From: Tsuneonella flava
GTDB lineage: Bacteria > Pseudomonadota > Alphaproteobacteria > Sphingomonadales > Sphingomonadaceae
Length of the DNA stretch: 64,000 bases
NCBI RefSeq assembly: GCF_002870965.1
Contig: NZ_PHSO01000005.1
Coordinates: 434,001-498,000, forward strand
Direction: 5' to 3'
Part shown: positions 7,929 through 17,611 of the stretch, piece after piece
How the letters are laid out: each line of letters opens with the position of its first letter
How positions within the stretch are numbered: position 1 is the first letter of the stretch
Made by a program: the position numbers and the translations under genes
Notes under the pieces: generated by a model
Told to the model about the DNA's origin: nothing
Database searches by the model: none
What the model saw: the letters and a program-made list of their open reading frames with translations, nothing else

Positions 7929-8852
7929 GTGACAGAGGAATGTCATATCGATGTGCGGTTCTTTGCGCCGCCACCCGAATTCGATGGGTGTTTCACCACC
8001 TTCTATCGGGCCACGTTCACTGTGCCGGGCGGCGGCACTGTAACCGACCATCTCCAGCCCGAATGGGCCAATCTGCGGGTGTTTTCGCAAGATCTGCCGC
8101 GAGCCCACATGATCGGCGGTTCAACGGTTGAAGGTGCGCGGCTGCTGGTGACCGGGCCAAGTTCGGCGCCCAACCGGTTTGAAATCGCCTCTACCCGGAT
8201 GTGGGGCATCGGCCTGTTGCCATTGGGCTGGGCACGGTTTGTCCGGCTGCAGGCGGCAGATCACGCGAACCTGCTGGCGGAAGTCGAAAAGCATCCCGCG
8301 TTCACGTGCTTCGCTTCGCTCAGTAACATCTTCGCGAACGAACCCGATGACGAGGCGGAACTGGCGCAGCTGATCGCGTTCTTCCGCTCCATCGATGAAC
8401 CGTGCGGCGACACCGACACCATAACACTGGTGCATGGAGCGCTGGTCGATCCAGAGGTCGCCAGTGTGGCAGAACTGTCCAAACGCTCCGGCCTGTCAGT
8501 GCGTGCGCTGGAGCGGGTTTGCAGGCGCCATTTCGGGTTTCCGCCAAAGCTGCTGCTGCGCCGTCAGCGATTCATGCGATCGCTCGCGACTTTCATGCTG
8601 GCCGAGCAAGGGCAATGGAAGGCGGCGATCGACGAACATTATCACGATCATGCCCACTTCACGCGCGATTTCCGGGCATTCATGCATATGACTCCCCGCG
8701 AATACGCGGCATTGCCGCATCCGGTGCTGAGCGCATTCATGGCAGAACGTAAGCGGATATGGGGTTCGCCCGCCCAAACGCTCGACAAGCCCGATATCTT
8801 GTTCAAACAGGTCGGCGCGCTCGAATCCGAGCGCGCCGATCCGTTATCGTAA
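7929..8852 (+). CDS. AraC-family transcriptional regulator
   Basis: 307 residues with a GTG start at 7929. The C-terminal half carries the paired helix-turn-helix of AraC regulators: SVAELSKRSGLSVRALERVCRRHFGFPPK (about 179-207) followed by a second HTH region with HYHDHAHFTRDFRAFMHMTPREY (about 238-260). The N-terminal 150 residues are a probable ligand-sensing beta domain with no motif I can name. The gene is single, follows the rplT terminator, and is convergent with the envelope protein at 8854, with which it almost touches. The target is unknown. Confidence 0.85.
   Translation: MTEECHIDVRFFAPPPEFDGCFTTFYRATFTVPGGGTVTDHLQPEWANLRVFSQDLPRAHMIGGSTVEGARLLVTGPSSAPNRFEIASTRMWGIGLLPLGWARFVRLQAADHANLLAEVEKHPAFTCFASLSNIFANEPDDEAELAQLIAFFRSIDEPCGDTDTITLVHGALVDPEVASVAELSKRSGLSVRALERVCRRHFGFPPKLLLRRQRFMRSLATFMLAEQGQWKAAIDEHYHDHAHFTRDFRAFMHMTPREYAALPHPVLSAFMAERKRIWGSPAQTLDKPDILFKQVGALESERADPLS
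8813..8838. terminator. GC hairpin in the 3' end of the AraC gene
   Basis: Perfect 11-bp inverted repeat CGGCGCGCTCG/CGAGCGCGCCG with an AATC loop inside the last codons of the AraC gene, 16 nt before the convergent gene ends. It could stop transcription from either side. T tracts are poor on both strands, so the call is tentative. Confidence 0.4.
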
Positions 8853-8853
8853 G

Positions 8854-9735
8854 TTATCTGAGGTCTTCGACAGAAACCCAGCCGGTTGTGCCGTAGTTGT
8901 CCGTTACTTCCACAAACAACCCTTCACGCTTGCCAGTGGGATTAAGCTCGGTCCCGGCGCGCACCGCCCGCACGTGCGCCGCGGTCTTTGCGGGCGCGGC
9001 ATAGATATGGCTGTCCACTGCGACAGTGGCAGTCGCATCTTCTGCGTCTGGCGCGGCTGACCCGCCCGGTGCAGGTGCGGTTTCGAGCAGTGCGCGTTGT
9101 GCGATCACCTGATTGAACGCGATAATGAACGCTTCGGCCAGTTGCTCGCCGTTCTTGTTGCCCTGATACCCTGCGGCAGAAGCAGCGTTGCTGGCCCATC
9201 CGAACCCGCCCGAATTGCCGAAACTGATCGAGGTTTTCCTGACCGAACCCGAGCCTGCGGCAATTGTCTGGCCGGTCATCGGGCTGACGACCTTGAGGCC
9301 AGCGGCCACAGTCTTCTTCTTGCCGCCCAGCCCGCCAAACATGCCCAGAGCAGAGCCGCCGAATGGTACTTTACTGAGGATCGATCCGACCGCCCCGGAA
9401 CGGACCAGTGCCTCTGTCGCAGCGCCTTTTGCCATCTCGACGCTCTTATCCACTTCTTCCTGATTGCCCGCTACCGCTGTCATCAGGAAGCGCGCAGGCA
9501 CACTCGGATCGGTCTGCGGCGTGAAACAACCCGATTCGGTCGCCAGCGCGTTAAGCAGTGCGCGCGGGCTGCCCAGCCCATATTCTGACCACCCGGCGAC
9601 GTCGCCATCGATCAGGGCGATTGTGCCGATGCTCCTATCGCATTTGGCCAGTTCCGGCGGCGGGTTTTTGGCAGCTAATGCCGGAGCGGCGCTCGCCATT
9701 GCCCCAATGGCGAAAATGTATGTCAATGTACGCAT
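8854..9735 (-). CDS. Exported CsgG-like protein with C-terminal SH3-type domain
   Basis: 293 residues. Start at 9735 (MRTLTYIFAIGAMASAAPALAAK) gives a clean signal peptide with an ALA-AK cleavage site; a longer frame to 9798 adds only a basic non-signal stretch. The middle resembles CsgG-type assembly proteins: a GTIALIDG strand, RALLNALATESGCF, a Gly-rich region around 110-130, then GNKNGEQLAEAFIIAFNQVIAQ. After a Pro/Ala linker the last 65 residues (ATVAVDSHIYAAPAKTAAHVRAVRAGTEL...NYGTTGWVSVEDL) look like a bacterial SH3 domain. Likely periplasmic or outer-membrane associated and cell-wall binding. There is no curli subunit nearby, so a curli role is not implied. Confidence 0.7.
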   Translation of the reverse strand: MRTLTYIFAIGAMASAAPALAAKNPPPELAKCDRSIGTIALIDGDVAGWSEYGLGSPRALLNALATESGCFTPQTDPSVPARFLMTAVAGNQEEVDKSVEMAKGAATEALVRSGAVGSILSKVPFGGSALGMFGGLGGKKKTVAAGLKVVSPMTGQTIAAGSGSVRKTSISFGNSGGFGWASNAASAAGYQGNKNGEQLAEAFIIAFNQVIAQRALLETAPAPGGSAAPDAEDATATVAVDSHIYAAPAKTAAHVRAVRAGTELNPTGKREGLFVEVTDNYGTTGWVSVEDLR

Positions 9736-10058
9736 GGTCGTCTGTTTCCCAAGATATGGATGACCACCGCGCCCCCTGTTCCGACGCGATAGTCGCAAGG
9801 ACGTTACATGCGACTCGACGTGCGATTGCCTGATGTTCTTTCATCTGCATCGCACGGACATTGCTTTACTTTTGGCATATTCTGGAGGGAAATAACAGAC
9901 CGGAAAGGATGGGCTGCATTCCTGCTGCAAAGTTGTGAGCACCCTGTCGGATGTCAGAGGAGGCGGTTCAGGTGCTCCACCGGCCGGATCCCGGCACGGG
10001 AGCGGAATAATCGCGGCCATTGCCAGTTTCCGGGCAGACCCTTAGGGGCCTTTTCACG
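9736..10058. other. Divergent intergenic region upstream of pheS
   Basis: 323 bases between the leftward envelope gene and rightward pheS. A 20-codon open frame (9833-9895) begins Met-Phe-Phe but has too few Phe codons for a convincing attenuator peptide, and no terminator-like stem follows it. No other structure was seen. Confidence 0.45.
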
Positions 10059-11162
10059 ATGACCGACACCAACGAATCCAAACTGGCCGAAGCTTTGGCC
10101 GCCATCCGCGACGCCAGCGATGCTGCTGCGCTTGATGCACAGCGCGTTACTGCACTGGGCAAACAGGGCTGGGTCAGCCAGTTGCTCAAGACTCTGGGCG
10201 GGATGAGCCCCGAACAACGGCAGAGCGAAGGCCCGCGTATCCAGTCGATCCGCGCGCAAGTCAGCGATGCCATCGTCGCGCGCAAGTCAGAGATCGACGC
10301 TGCCGCGCTGGAGGCACAACTGGCCAGCGAAACGCTGGACCTGACATTGCCTGCACCAGACGCGCCGCGTGGCAGTGTCCACCCGGTCAGTCAGGTGATG
10401 GACGAGTTGGCGGAAATCTTCGCAGACATGGGCTTCTCAGTCGCCACCGGGCCGGAAATCGAGGACGACTGGCACAACTTCACTGCGCTCAACATGGCGG
10501 AAACGCACCCGGCGCGGGCGATGCACGATACGTTCTATTTCCCCGATCGCGATGCGGAGGGGAACCGGATGCTGTTGCGTACGCACACTTCGCCAGTCCA
10601 GATCCGCAGCATGGTGGCGCAGGGCGCACCGGTTCGCATCATTGCGCCGGGGCGCGTTTATCGCAGCGACAGCGATGCGACCCACACCCCGATGTTCCAC
10701 CAGATCGAAGGGCTGGTGGTGGATGAAGGCATTCATCTGGGGCATCTCAAATGGACGCTGGAAACTTTCCTCAAGGCCTTCTTCGAACGCGACGATATCG
10801 TGCTGCGTCTGCGCCCCAGCTACTTCCCGTTCACCGAACCGAGCGTGGAAGTCGATGTCGGCTGGAAAGACGTGAAGGGCCGCCGCGTTCTGGGCGGCGA
10901 TGGCGATGCGCCGGGCCACGGATGGATGGAACTGCTCGGATCGGGCGTCATCAACCGTCGGGTGATCGAATTTGCCGGACTGGACCCTGATAAATGGCAG
11001 GGTTTTGCCTTCGGCGTCGGTGTCGACCGGCTGGCGATGCTCAAATACGGGATGGATGATTTGCGCGCGTTCTTCGATGGCGATCCGCGTTGGCTGGCGC
11101 ATTACGGGTTCAGCCCGTTCGACCAACCGACCCTGTCGGGCGGAGTGGGAGCACGCGCATGA
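10059..11162 (+). CDS. pheS: Phenylalanine--tRNA ligase alpha subunit
   Basis: 367 residues, catalytic subunit of the alpha2-beta2 synthetase that charges tRNA-Phe. An N-terminal coiled coil (about 1-90, tRNA binding) precedes class II motifs: [31 protein letters not shown]-like [24 protein letters not shown] (motif 2 region), and [19 protein letters not shown] (motif 3). ATG 10059 is used because upstream in-frame codons have no ribosome site. The stop overlaps the pheT start as ATGA (11159-11162), indicating translational coupling. Confidence 0.97.
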   Translation: MTDTNESKLAEALAAIRDASDAAALDAQRVTALGKQGWVSQLLKTLGGMSPEQRQSEGPRIQSIRAQVSDAIVARKSEIDAAALEAQLASETLDLTLPAPDAPRGSVHPVSQVMDELAEIFADMGFSVATGPEIEDDWHNFTALNMAETHPARAMHDTFYFPDRDAEGNRMLLRTHTSPVQIRSMVAQGAPVRIIAPGRVYRSDSDATHTPMFHQIEGLVVDEGIHLGHLKWTLETFLKAFFERDDIVLRLRPSYFPFTEPSVEVDVGWKDVKGRRVLGGDGDAPGHGWMELLGSGVINRRVIEFAGLDPDKWQGFAFGVGVDRLAMLKYGMDDLRAFFDGDPRWLAHYGFSPFDQPTLSGGVGARA

Positions 11163-13549
11163 AATTCTCGCTCGAATGGCTGAAGTACTTCCTCGACACC
11201 GAAGCGAGCGCAGCGGAGATTTCCGCGAAGCTCAACGCTATCGGCATCGAAGTGGAAGCGATCGAAGACCCGGCGGAACGGTTCGCCGGTTTCCGCGTGG
11301 CTCATGTGCTGACTGCTGCGCCCCATCCCGATGCGGACAAGCTGCAGGTGCTGTCGGTCGATACCGGTGAAGGCGATCCGTTGCAGGTCGTGTGCGGTGC
11401 GCCCAATGCCCGCGCCGGGATGAAGGGCGTGCTCGGCCTGCCCGGTGCGGTCGTGCCGGTGAATGGCATGGAATTACGCAAGAGCGCGATCCGCGGTGTC
11501 GAATCGAACGGCATGATGTGCTCTGTGCGCGAGCTGGAGCTGGGCGACGATCACGACGGGATTATCGAACTGCCCGCCGATGCCCCGGTTGGCATGGCCT
11601 TTGCCGAATACAACGCGGCATCGCCGGTGTTCGACGTGGCGATCACCCCTAACCGGCCCGATTGCATGGGCGTGGAAGGGGTTGCGCGCGATCTGGCGGC
11701 GGCGGGGCTTGGCACGTTCAGGCCTGTGCGGGCAGAGCCGGTGGAGGGTACATTCCCGTGCCCGGTGGAAATCCGCACAGACGATCCCGAAGGGTGCCCG
11801 GCATTCTATGGCCGGGTGATCCGGGGCGTGACCAATGGCGCATCGCCCGACTGGATGCAGCGCAGGCTGCGCGCCGCAGGGCAGCGCCCGATCAGTGCGC
11901 TCGTCGATATCACGAACTATCTGATGCTGGCGTTCGGGCGGCCGGCCCATGCTTACGACCTGGCGCAGCTCAACGGTGCCGTGGTGGCACGGCGAGCACA
12001 GTCGGGCGAGCAGGTGCTGGCGCTCAACGAAAAGACCTATACGCTCGACGACAGCATGACTGTGATTGCAGACGATAACGGTGTGCACGATATCGCCGGG
12101 ATCATGGGTGGCGAGCATTCGGGCTGTTCGGATCGTACCACCGATGTCCTGCTCGAAATCGCTTACTTCGACCCCGAACGCATCGGTGTGACGGGGCGCA
12201 AGCTGGGCCTGTCGAGCGATGCGCGCACCCGCTTCGAACGCGGGGTCGATCCGGCGTTCCTCGATGGCGGGCTGGATTTGCTCACTTCGCTGATCCTCAA
12301 GATCTGTGGCGGCGAAGCAAGCGAAGTCGTCCGCGCGGGCTCTCCGCAGAGCGAGCCGAAGGTCGTGGCATACGATCCGGCACTGGCTGCAAAGCTGGGC
12401 GGAGTAGAAATCGCGCCGGAAGAGCAGCGTAGCATTCTCGAAAGCCTCGATTTCGCAGTGGACGATAGCTGGCAGGTCACTGCCCCGCTGCGCCGCCACG
12501 ATATCGAAGGCGCGGCGGATATCGTCGAGGAAGTCGTCCGTATTCACGGGCTGGACAAAGTCGCCAGCGTGGCTCTGCCGCGGGCCGATGGCGTGGCCCG
12601 GCCGACAGCTACGCCCGAACAGTTGCGCGAACGCAAGGTGCGCCGCGCTGCTGCTGCGCGCGGACTGTTCGAAGCGATTACCTGGTCGTTCTTGCCGGAG
12701 GCGGATGCCGATCACTTTGCCGATGGGAACGGCGGGCTGTGGGTGCTCGAAAACCCGATCAGCGAAGATATGAAGGCCATGCGGCCCTCGCTCATCCCCG
12801 GACTGCTGGCTGCGGCCAAGCGCAATGCGGATCGCGGGGCCGATGCGACGCGTCTGTTCGAACTGGGCCGACGCTATTTTCGCGGCGATGCCGGGGCGAG
12901 CGACGAACGCGCCACGATGGGCATCCTGCTGGCAGGCGATAAAGTGTCGCGTGGCTGGGCAAATGGCAAGGCCGCGCCCTTCGATGCCTATGATGCCAAG
13001 GCCGAAGCGATTGCTTTGCTGGAAGCGGCGGGTGCTCCGGTCGGCAATCTGCAAGTGATGGGCGAGGCCGGTCCGCAGTTCCATCCGGGGCAATCGGGGA
13101 CACTCCGGCTCGGTCCGAAAAACGTGCTTGCCCGATTTGGCGCACTTCATCCCAAGACGCTGGAGGCCTTCGATATCGAAGGGCCAGTGATGGCGGTGGA
13201 ACTGTTCCTCGATGCGATCCCTGCGCCGAAGAACCCCGGTTTCGCCCGCGCGCCCCATGCGCCGCCCGCGTTGCAGCCGGTGACGCGCGATTTCGCGTTC
13301 CTCGTAGATGCCAGCGTACCCGCAGGCGATCTGGTGCGTGCGGTAAAGGGCGCGGACAAAGCCAGTATCGTATCGGCCCGCGTGTTTGACGTGTTCGCCG
13401 GGCAGGGGGTGCCCGATGGCAAGAAATCGGTCGCGGTCGAAGTCGTGCTCCAGCCCGCGGCCAAAAGTTTTACCGACGAAGAGATCAAGGCGATTGCCGA
13501 TAAGATCGTGGCGTCTGCCGCGAAGCAAGGGGCGGAGCTGCGCGCATGA
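11159..13549 (+). CDS. pheT: Phenylalanine--tRNA ligase beta subunit
   Basis: 796 residues, full length. Domains in order: N-terminal helices and EMAPII-like tRNA-binding domain (about 40-150, [21 protein letters not shown]), B3/4 editing domain (about 215-390), B5 domain (about 400-475, [11 protein letters not shown]), catalytic-like core with [17 protein letters not shown], and the C-terminal ferredoxin-fold anticodon-binding domain (about 700-796, [16 protein letters not shown]). The gene overlaps pheS by 4 bp and the following SDR gene by 4 bp, so the three form one operon. The editing domain appears intact. Confidence 0.97.
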   Translation: MKFSLEWLKYFLDTEASAAEISAKLNAIGIEVEAIEDPAERFAGFRVAHVLTAAPHPDADKLQVLSVDTGEGDPLQVVCGAPNARAGMKGVLGLPGAVVPVNGMELRKSAIRGVESNGMMCSVRELELGDDHDGIIELPADAPVGMAFAEYNAASPVFDVAITPNRPDCMGVEGVARDLAAAGLGTFRPVRAEPVEGTFPCPVEIRTDDPEGCPAFYGRVIRGVTNGASPDWMQRRLRAAGQRPISALVDITNYLMLAFGRPAHAYDLAQLNGAVVARRAQSGEQVLALNEKTYTLDDSMTVIADDNGVHDIAGIMGGEHSGCSDRTTDVLLEIAYFDPERIGVTGRKLGLSSDARTRFERGVDPAFLDGGLDLLTSLILKICGGEASEVVRAGSPQSEPKVVAYDPALAAKLGGVEIAPEEQRSILESLDFAVDDSWQVTAPLRRHDIEGAADIVEEVVRIHGLDKVASVALPRADGVARPTATPEQLRERKVRRAAAARGLFEAITWSFLPEADADHFADGNGGLWVLENPISEDMKAMRPSLIPGLLAAAKRNADRGADATRLFELGRRYFRGDAGASDERATMGILLAGDKVSRGWANGKAAPFDAYDAKAEAIALLEAAGAPVGNLQVMGEAGPQFHPGQSGTLRLGPKNVLARFGALHPKTLEAFDIEGPVMAVELFLDAIPAPKNPGFARAPHAPPALQPVTRDFAFLVDASVPAGDLVRAVKGADKASIVSARVFDVFAGQGVPDGKKSVAVEVVLQPAAKSFTDEEIKAIADKIVASAAKQGAELRA

Positions 13550-14292
13550 CGAAAACGGCACTGGTAACCGGCGCGACATCGGGCATTGGTGAAGCGACCG
13601 TTCGCGCGCTGGTCGCGGCCGGATGGCGCTGCATCGCCACCGGGCGGCGCGCCGAACGGCTCGATGCGTTGGTGGCGGATCTGGGTGCGGATAAAGTGCA
13701 CCCGGCGGTGTTCGATGTGCGCGACGATGCCGCCCGCGATGCCGCGCTGGATAACCTGCCGCCGGAGTTCGCGCAGATCGATCTGCTGGTGAACAATGCC
13801 GGTCTGGCGCAGGGCCTCTCGCCCGCGCAAGAGTCCAGCATGGAAGACTGGCAGACGATGATCGATACCAATGTCACTGCGATGGTATCGCTGACGCGCA
13901 AGATGCTGCCCGGCCTGATCGCGCGCAAAGGGGCGATCATCACGATTGGTTCGGTCGCGGGCAGCTACATCTATCCCGGCGGCAACGTCTATGCCGGGAG
14001 CAAGGCGTTCGCCAACCACTTCACCCTCGCGCTGCGCGCCGATCTGCATGGCACCGGAGTGCGTGTGACATCGATCGAGCCGGGGATGGTGGAAACCGAA
14101 TTCACGCTGGTCCGCACTGGCAGCCAGCAGGCGTCCGACGATCTGTACAGCGGCGTCCATCCGATGACGGGTGACGATATCGCTGCAGCGATTCTATGGA
14201 TCGCCGAACTGCCGCCGCACCTCAACATCAACCGCATCGAACTGATGCCCGTGAACCAGGATTTTGCTGGCTTCCGTGTCGCCCGCGACTGA
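13546..14292 (+). CDS. YdfG-like NADP-dependent short-chain dehydrogenase
   Basis: 248 residues, classical SDR. Nucleotide-binding TGATSGIGEATVRAL is at the N-terminus with an Arg-rich ATGRRAERL loop that favours NADP(H). NNAG lies at about 83-86, the catalytic Ser in TIGSVAG, and Tyr/Lys in YAGSK (about 147-151). The C-terminal NINRIELMPVNQDFAGF closely matches the E. coli YdfG type, which oxidises serine/allo-threonine and reduces malonic semialdehyde; that activity is inferred. The start codon overlaps the pheT stop (ATGA), so it is translated with pheST. Confidence 0.88.
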   Translation: MTKTALVTGATSGIGEATVRALVAAGWRCIATGRRAERLDALVADLGADKVHPAVFDVRDDAARDAALDNLPPEFAQIDLLVNNAGLAQGLSPAQESSMEDWQTMIDTNVTAMVSLTRKMLPGLIARKGAIITIGSVAGSYIYPGGNVYAGSKAFANHFTLALRADLHGTGVRVTSIEPGMVETEFTLVRTGSQQASDDLYSGVHPMTGDDIAAAILWIAELPPHLNINRIELMPVNQDFAGFRVARD

Positions 14293-14311
14293 CCGAACTG
14301 CTGTTCCTTTT

Positions 14312-15835
14312 ATGACATCCAATCGCCGCACATTCGCGATCATTTCTCACCCTGACGCGGGTAAGACCACGCTGACGGAAAAGCTGCTGCTGACCGGCGG
14401 AGCGATCCACCTTGCGGGCGAGGTCAAGGCGCGCGGGGCCGCCCGGCGGGCGCGCAGCGACTGGATGAAGATCGAACAACAGCGCGGGATTTCGGTCACC
14501 TCCAGTGTGATGACGTTCGAACGCGACGGGATCACGTTCAACCTGCTCGATACGCCTGGGCACGAGGATTTCTCCGAAGATACCTATCGCACGCTGACTG
14601 CGGTGGACAGCGCTATCATGGTGATCGACGCGGCCAAGGGGATCGAGCCGCAGACGCGCAAACTGTTCGAAGTGTGCCGCCTGCGTTCGGTGCCGATCAT
14701 TACGTTCGTGAACAAGGTCGACCGCGAAGGCCGCCCGGTGTTCGAATTGCTGGACGAGATCGCCGATATGCTGGCGCTCGACGTGTCGCCGCAAGGGTTC
14801 CCGGTGGGGATGGGCGGCCAGTTCGAAGGGGTGCTCGATTTCGCCAGCGGCACCGTTGCCCGGCCTGAGGGGCCGAGCAAGGAATTCCACGGCCGCCGCG
14901 ATGCCGACGCCGCATTGCCCGATGACGTGGCAGAAAACGTCGAACTGGCGCAGATCGGCTATCCCGAATTCGATCTGGATGCCTATCGCAACGGCGATCT
15001 GACTCCGGTCTATTTCGGGTCCGCGCTCAAGAACTTCGGCGTGACCGAACTGATCGAAGCGATCGCCCGGTTCGCCCCGCCGCCGCGCCCACAACCGGCG
15101 GGTGACGAACAGATCAGCCCCGACCGCGACGAAGTCACCGGATTCGTGTTCAAGGTGCAGGCCAATATGGACCCGCAACACCGCGACCGCATCGCGTTCA
15201 TGCGGATGGTGTCGGGCACGTTCAAACGCGGGATGAAGCTGACGCCGAGCGGGCTGGGTAAACCGATCGCGGTGCATTCCCCGATCCTGTTCTTCGCGCA
15301 GGATCGCGAAATTGCCGATACCGCGGAAGCGGGCGATATTATCGGCATCCCCAACCACGGCACATTGCGGGTGGGCGATACGCTGAGCGAGAAGAACGCG
15401 GTGCGCTTCACCGGCCTGCCCAACTTCGCCCCGGAAATCCTGCGTCGCGTCGTGCTGAAAGACCCGACGAAGACCAAGCAGCTTCGCAAGGCGCTCGACG
15501 ATCTGAGCGAAGAGGGTGTGATTCAGGTATTTTACCCTGAAATCGGTGGGCAGTGGATCGTCGGCGTGGTCGGTCAGCTTCAGCTCGACGTGCTGGTTTC
15601 GCGCCTTTCGGCGGAATACAAAGTGGAGGCGATGCTGGAAGCGGCGCCGTTTGCCACTGCCCGCTGGCTGAAAGGCAGTGCGGAGGCGATGAAATCGTTT
15701 GAGGATTTCAACCGCGCGCATCTTGCAAAGGATCGCGATGGCGATCTGGTGTTTATGGCCAAGAGCCCGTGGGACGTGAACTATCAGGCGGAAAAGAACC
15801 CCGATCTGACGTTCTCTGCCACGAAAGAACGGTAG
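14312..15835 (+). CDS. prfC: Peptide chain release factor 3
   Basis: 507 residues. A translational GTPase that recycles RF1/RF2 from the ribosome after peptide release. G1 SHPDAGKTTLTEKLL, G2 region EQQRGISVTSSVMTF, G3 DTPGHEDFSEDTYRT and G4 NKVDRE are all present, followed by the RF3-specific domains (LTPVYFGSALKNFGV, IEAIARFAPPPRPQP). ATG 14312 is selected, 19 nt after the SDR stop; upstream codons in frame overlap that gene. It is probably cotranscribed with pheST-SDR. It is slightly shorter than the roughly 530-residue E. coli protein at the C-terminus. Confidence 0.96.
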   Translation: MTSNRRTFAIISHPDAGKTTLTEKLLLTGGAIHLAGEVKARGAARRARSDWMKIEQQRGISVTSSVMTFERDGITFNLLDTPGHEDFSEDTYRTLTAVDSAIMVIDAAKGIEPQTRKLFEVCRLRSVPIITFVNKVDREGRPVFELLDEIADMLALDVSPQGFPVGMGGQFEGVLDFASGTVARPEGPSKEFHGRRDADAALPDDVAENVELAQIGYPEFDLDAYRNGDLTPVYFGSALKNFGVTELIEAIARFAPPPRPQPAGDEQISPDRDEVTGFVFKVQANMDPQHRDRIAFMRMVSGTFKRGMKLTPSGLGKPIAVHSPILFFAQDREIADTAEAGDIIGIPNHGTLRVGDTLSEKNAVRFTGLPNFAPEILRRVVLKDPTKTKQLRKALDDLSEEGVIQVFYPEIGGQWIVGVVGQLQLDVLVSRLSAEYKVEAMLEAAPFATARWLKGSAEAMKSFEDFNRAHLAKDRDGDLVFMAKSPWDVNYQAEKNPDLTFSATKER

Positions 15836-15936
15836 GGGGCAGGGCGCGCTGCGACGGAGTGCGGGGCTGTCAGGGCGCTAGTCTTTCCAGCCTCCTCAGC
15901 AGGCACCCATCAGTCCAACCATTCTCAACCCCTTTT

Positions 15937-16053
15937 CGTCATTGCGAACGTAGTGAAGCAATCCAAGGTCCGACGGTGCCGCCTGCCGCGACAGTCGTGG
16001 CTGGGCGAGGTTCGTCGATGGATTGCCACGTCGCTATGCTCCTCGCAATGACG
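15937..16053. repeat. Dispersed inverted repeat, complete copy
   Basis: The left arm CGTCATTGCGAACGTAGTGA followed by AGCAATCCA (15937-15965) is an imperfect reverse complement of the right arm TGGATTGCCACGTCGCTATG followed by CTCCTCGCAATGACG (16019-16053). About 53 bases of spacer lie between. A second complete copy is at 58911-59030 and a single arm at 16116-16144. Such palindromic intergenic units are common in sphingomonads and probably act as transcript ends or are mobilised in trans. Confidence 0.8.
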
Positions 16054-16115
16054 AGGGATGGAGGAGGCGCCTTTCCGTAGGCAGCCCCGAAAGCCCACGG
16101 ACTTTCGCCCTCATT

Positions 16116-16144
16116 CGTCAGTGCGAGCGGAGTGCAGCAATCCA
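16116..16144. repeat. Dispersed inverted repeat, single arm
   Basis: CGTCAGTGCGAGCGGAGTGC then AGCAATCCA matches the left arm of the complete copy at 15937 at most positions. The right arm is missing; the next 45 bases lead directly into the 3' end of the histidine kinase gene. A truncated or solo unit. Confidence 0.7.
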
Positions 16145-16189
16145 TAGCCCGACAGTATTGCCTCCCACCCAACGCGGCAAAGCGGGGTC

Positions 16190-17611
16190 TCACCCCAGGG
16201 GTAGGCGCAGTTCCGCCATCAGGCCGCCTTCGGGCCGGTTGGTAAGCACCAGTCGCCCGCCGTGTTGTTCGGCAATTGCACGGGCGAGTGTCAGGCCTAG
16301 GCCGGTGCCGCCGGTTTCGCGGTTACGGCTTGCTTCGCCGCGCGCGAACGGTTCCATCATATCGGCGATGCGATCGGTTGGAATGCCGGGCCCGTTGTCA
16401 GACACGCGCAACACGGCGTCGTTGCCCTCGCGGTCGAGCGATACCTCTGCCGTGCCGCCATAGCGCACCGCATTCGACACCAGATTACGCAGCGCACGGC
16501 GCGCCCAGGTGACATGTACCGGCGCCACCACACGCGGCCCATCCGCCAGCGTGACCGGCTGGCCCATGTCTTCGAATTCTTCCACCACCGCAGCCGCCAG
16601 CGCGCCCAGATCGGTGCGTTCGGGCGGTTCGCTGGCGCGACCCACACGGGCAAGCGAGAGGATATCGTCGAGCGAGCGCGTGATATCTTCGATCCCGGCG
16701 GCCATACGCGCGCGCTCGGTTTCATCTTCCACCGACTCTATCCGAACCCGTAGCGCGGCCAGCGGGGTTTTCAGATCGTGGCCGATCGCACCCAGCATCA
16801 CGTCCTTTTCATCCAGCATAGCGGCGATGCGGGCTTCCATTGCGTTGTGCGCGGCGATCAGGCGGCGCAGATCGTCGGGGCCAGTGGGTTCGATCTGCCC
16901 TTCGGTATCCTGTGAGCGGGCGAACCGTTCGACCCGGTTGGTCAGCGCCGCCAGCGGGCGGGTAATCCGCCGCAGCAACAGCGCCAGAATGCCAACCAGC
17001 ACCAGATAAAGCACCGCCGTTTGCACCACCAGCGTTTGCAGGGCGCGCTGATCGCCATTGCGGGCGAATACGCGGGCAACCCGCCACTGATCGCTATCGG
17101 TCAGGCGCAACCCGGCGATCACCAGTTCGCCATCGGGCAATTCGAACTGCGTGCCTGCGATGCGGGCAAATGCGGCATCGTGATGCGGATCGCGCGACAG
17201 CACCACCAGATCGCCGATCCGGGCGTCCTCTTCGCTCAAGATCGTGCGCAGCGCCTTCTCACGGGCGAGATCGCGCTGCTCTCCATCGGCCAGTGGAGAT
17301 TTGTCGGTGATTTCCAGTCGCAATGCGCGGGGCAGGCGGCGATCGTGCTTGTCCTTTTCCCGGGTGAGGGAGCTGCGCTTGTCGTCGTCTTCGTCATTAT
17401 CGTTCTGGCGGAAGCGCCGTTCGCGCCTCTCGTGCCGCTCTGCCTGAGAGGATTCGAGGCGGAATGCGAGCGAATGAAGAATTGCAGATTCGCGCCGCTG
17501 CTCGCTGGAGCGATAGAGCAGAACCGCCGAAATAGCCTGCGCGATCAGCAGAGCCACCGCCACTGCCAGCAGCACCTGACCCAGCAGGCTGCGTGGCCAC
17601 AGGCGCATCAC
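16190..17611 (-). CDS. Membrane histidine kinase (EnvZ/CpxA type)
   Basis: 473 residues. Transmembrane helix 1 at about 10-32, periplasmic domain 33-190, helix 2 at 191-213, HAMP 214-266, and HisKA with phospho-acceptor His278 in GAIGHDLKTPLAAL. The ATPase domain has the N box NLVSNAVRYGG, G1 DNGPGIP, and G2 GGTGLGLTLARAI. The periplasmic part has an unusual acidic run QNDNDEDDDK (69-78) inside a very basic stretch, which could bind cations. The start overlaps the response regulator stop by 4 bp. With the EF-hand protein upstream in the same direction, a divalent-cation or envelope-stress sensor is plausible (inference). Confidence 0.9.
   Translation of the reverse strand: MMRLWPRSLLGQVLLAVAVALLIAQAISAVLLYRSSEQRRESAILHSLAFRLESSQAERHERRERRFRQNDNDEDDDKRSSLTREKDKHDRRLPRALRLEITDKSPLADGEQRDLAREKALRTILSEEDARIGDLVVLSRDPHHDAAFARIAGTQFELPDGELVIAGLRLTDSDQWRVARVFARNGDQRALQTLVVQTAVLYLVLVGILALLLRRITRPLAALTNRVERFARSQDTEGQIEPTGPDDLRRLIAAHNAMEARIAAMLDEKDVMLGAIGHDLKTPLAALRVRIESVEDETERARMAAGIEDITRSLDDILSLARVGRASEPPERTDLGALAAAVVEEFEDMGQPVTLADGPRVVAPVHVTWARRALRNLVSNAVRYGGTAEVSLDREGNDAVLRVSDNGPGIPTDRIADMMEPFARGEASRNRETGGTGLGLTLARAIAEQHGGRLVLTNRPEGGLMAELRLPLG

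Larger units (their letters stand above)
15836..16189. other. Intergenic region with dispersed repeats
   Basis: 354 bases between prfC and the histidine kinase (convergent). It contains one complete and one half copy of the dispersed inverted repeat listed separately, and no gene. Confidence 0.7.

Noticed and set aside
9833-9895. Short frame starting Met-Phe-Phe upstream of pheS, considered as an attenuator leader peptide
   Set aside because: Only two Phe codons among 20, and no mutually exclusive stems or T-tract terminator follow; a pheST attenuator would need both.
11474-13579. Long open frame on the minus strand opposite pheT
   Set aside because: It is a codon-bias shadow: low-complexity Arg/His/Gly composition, no domain sense, and pheT on the other strand is unambiguous.
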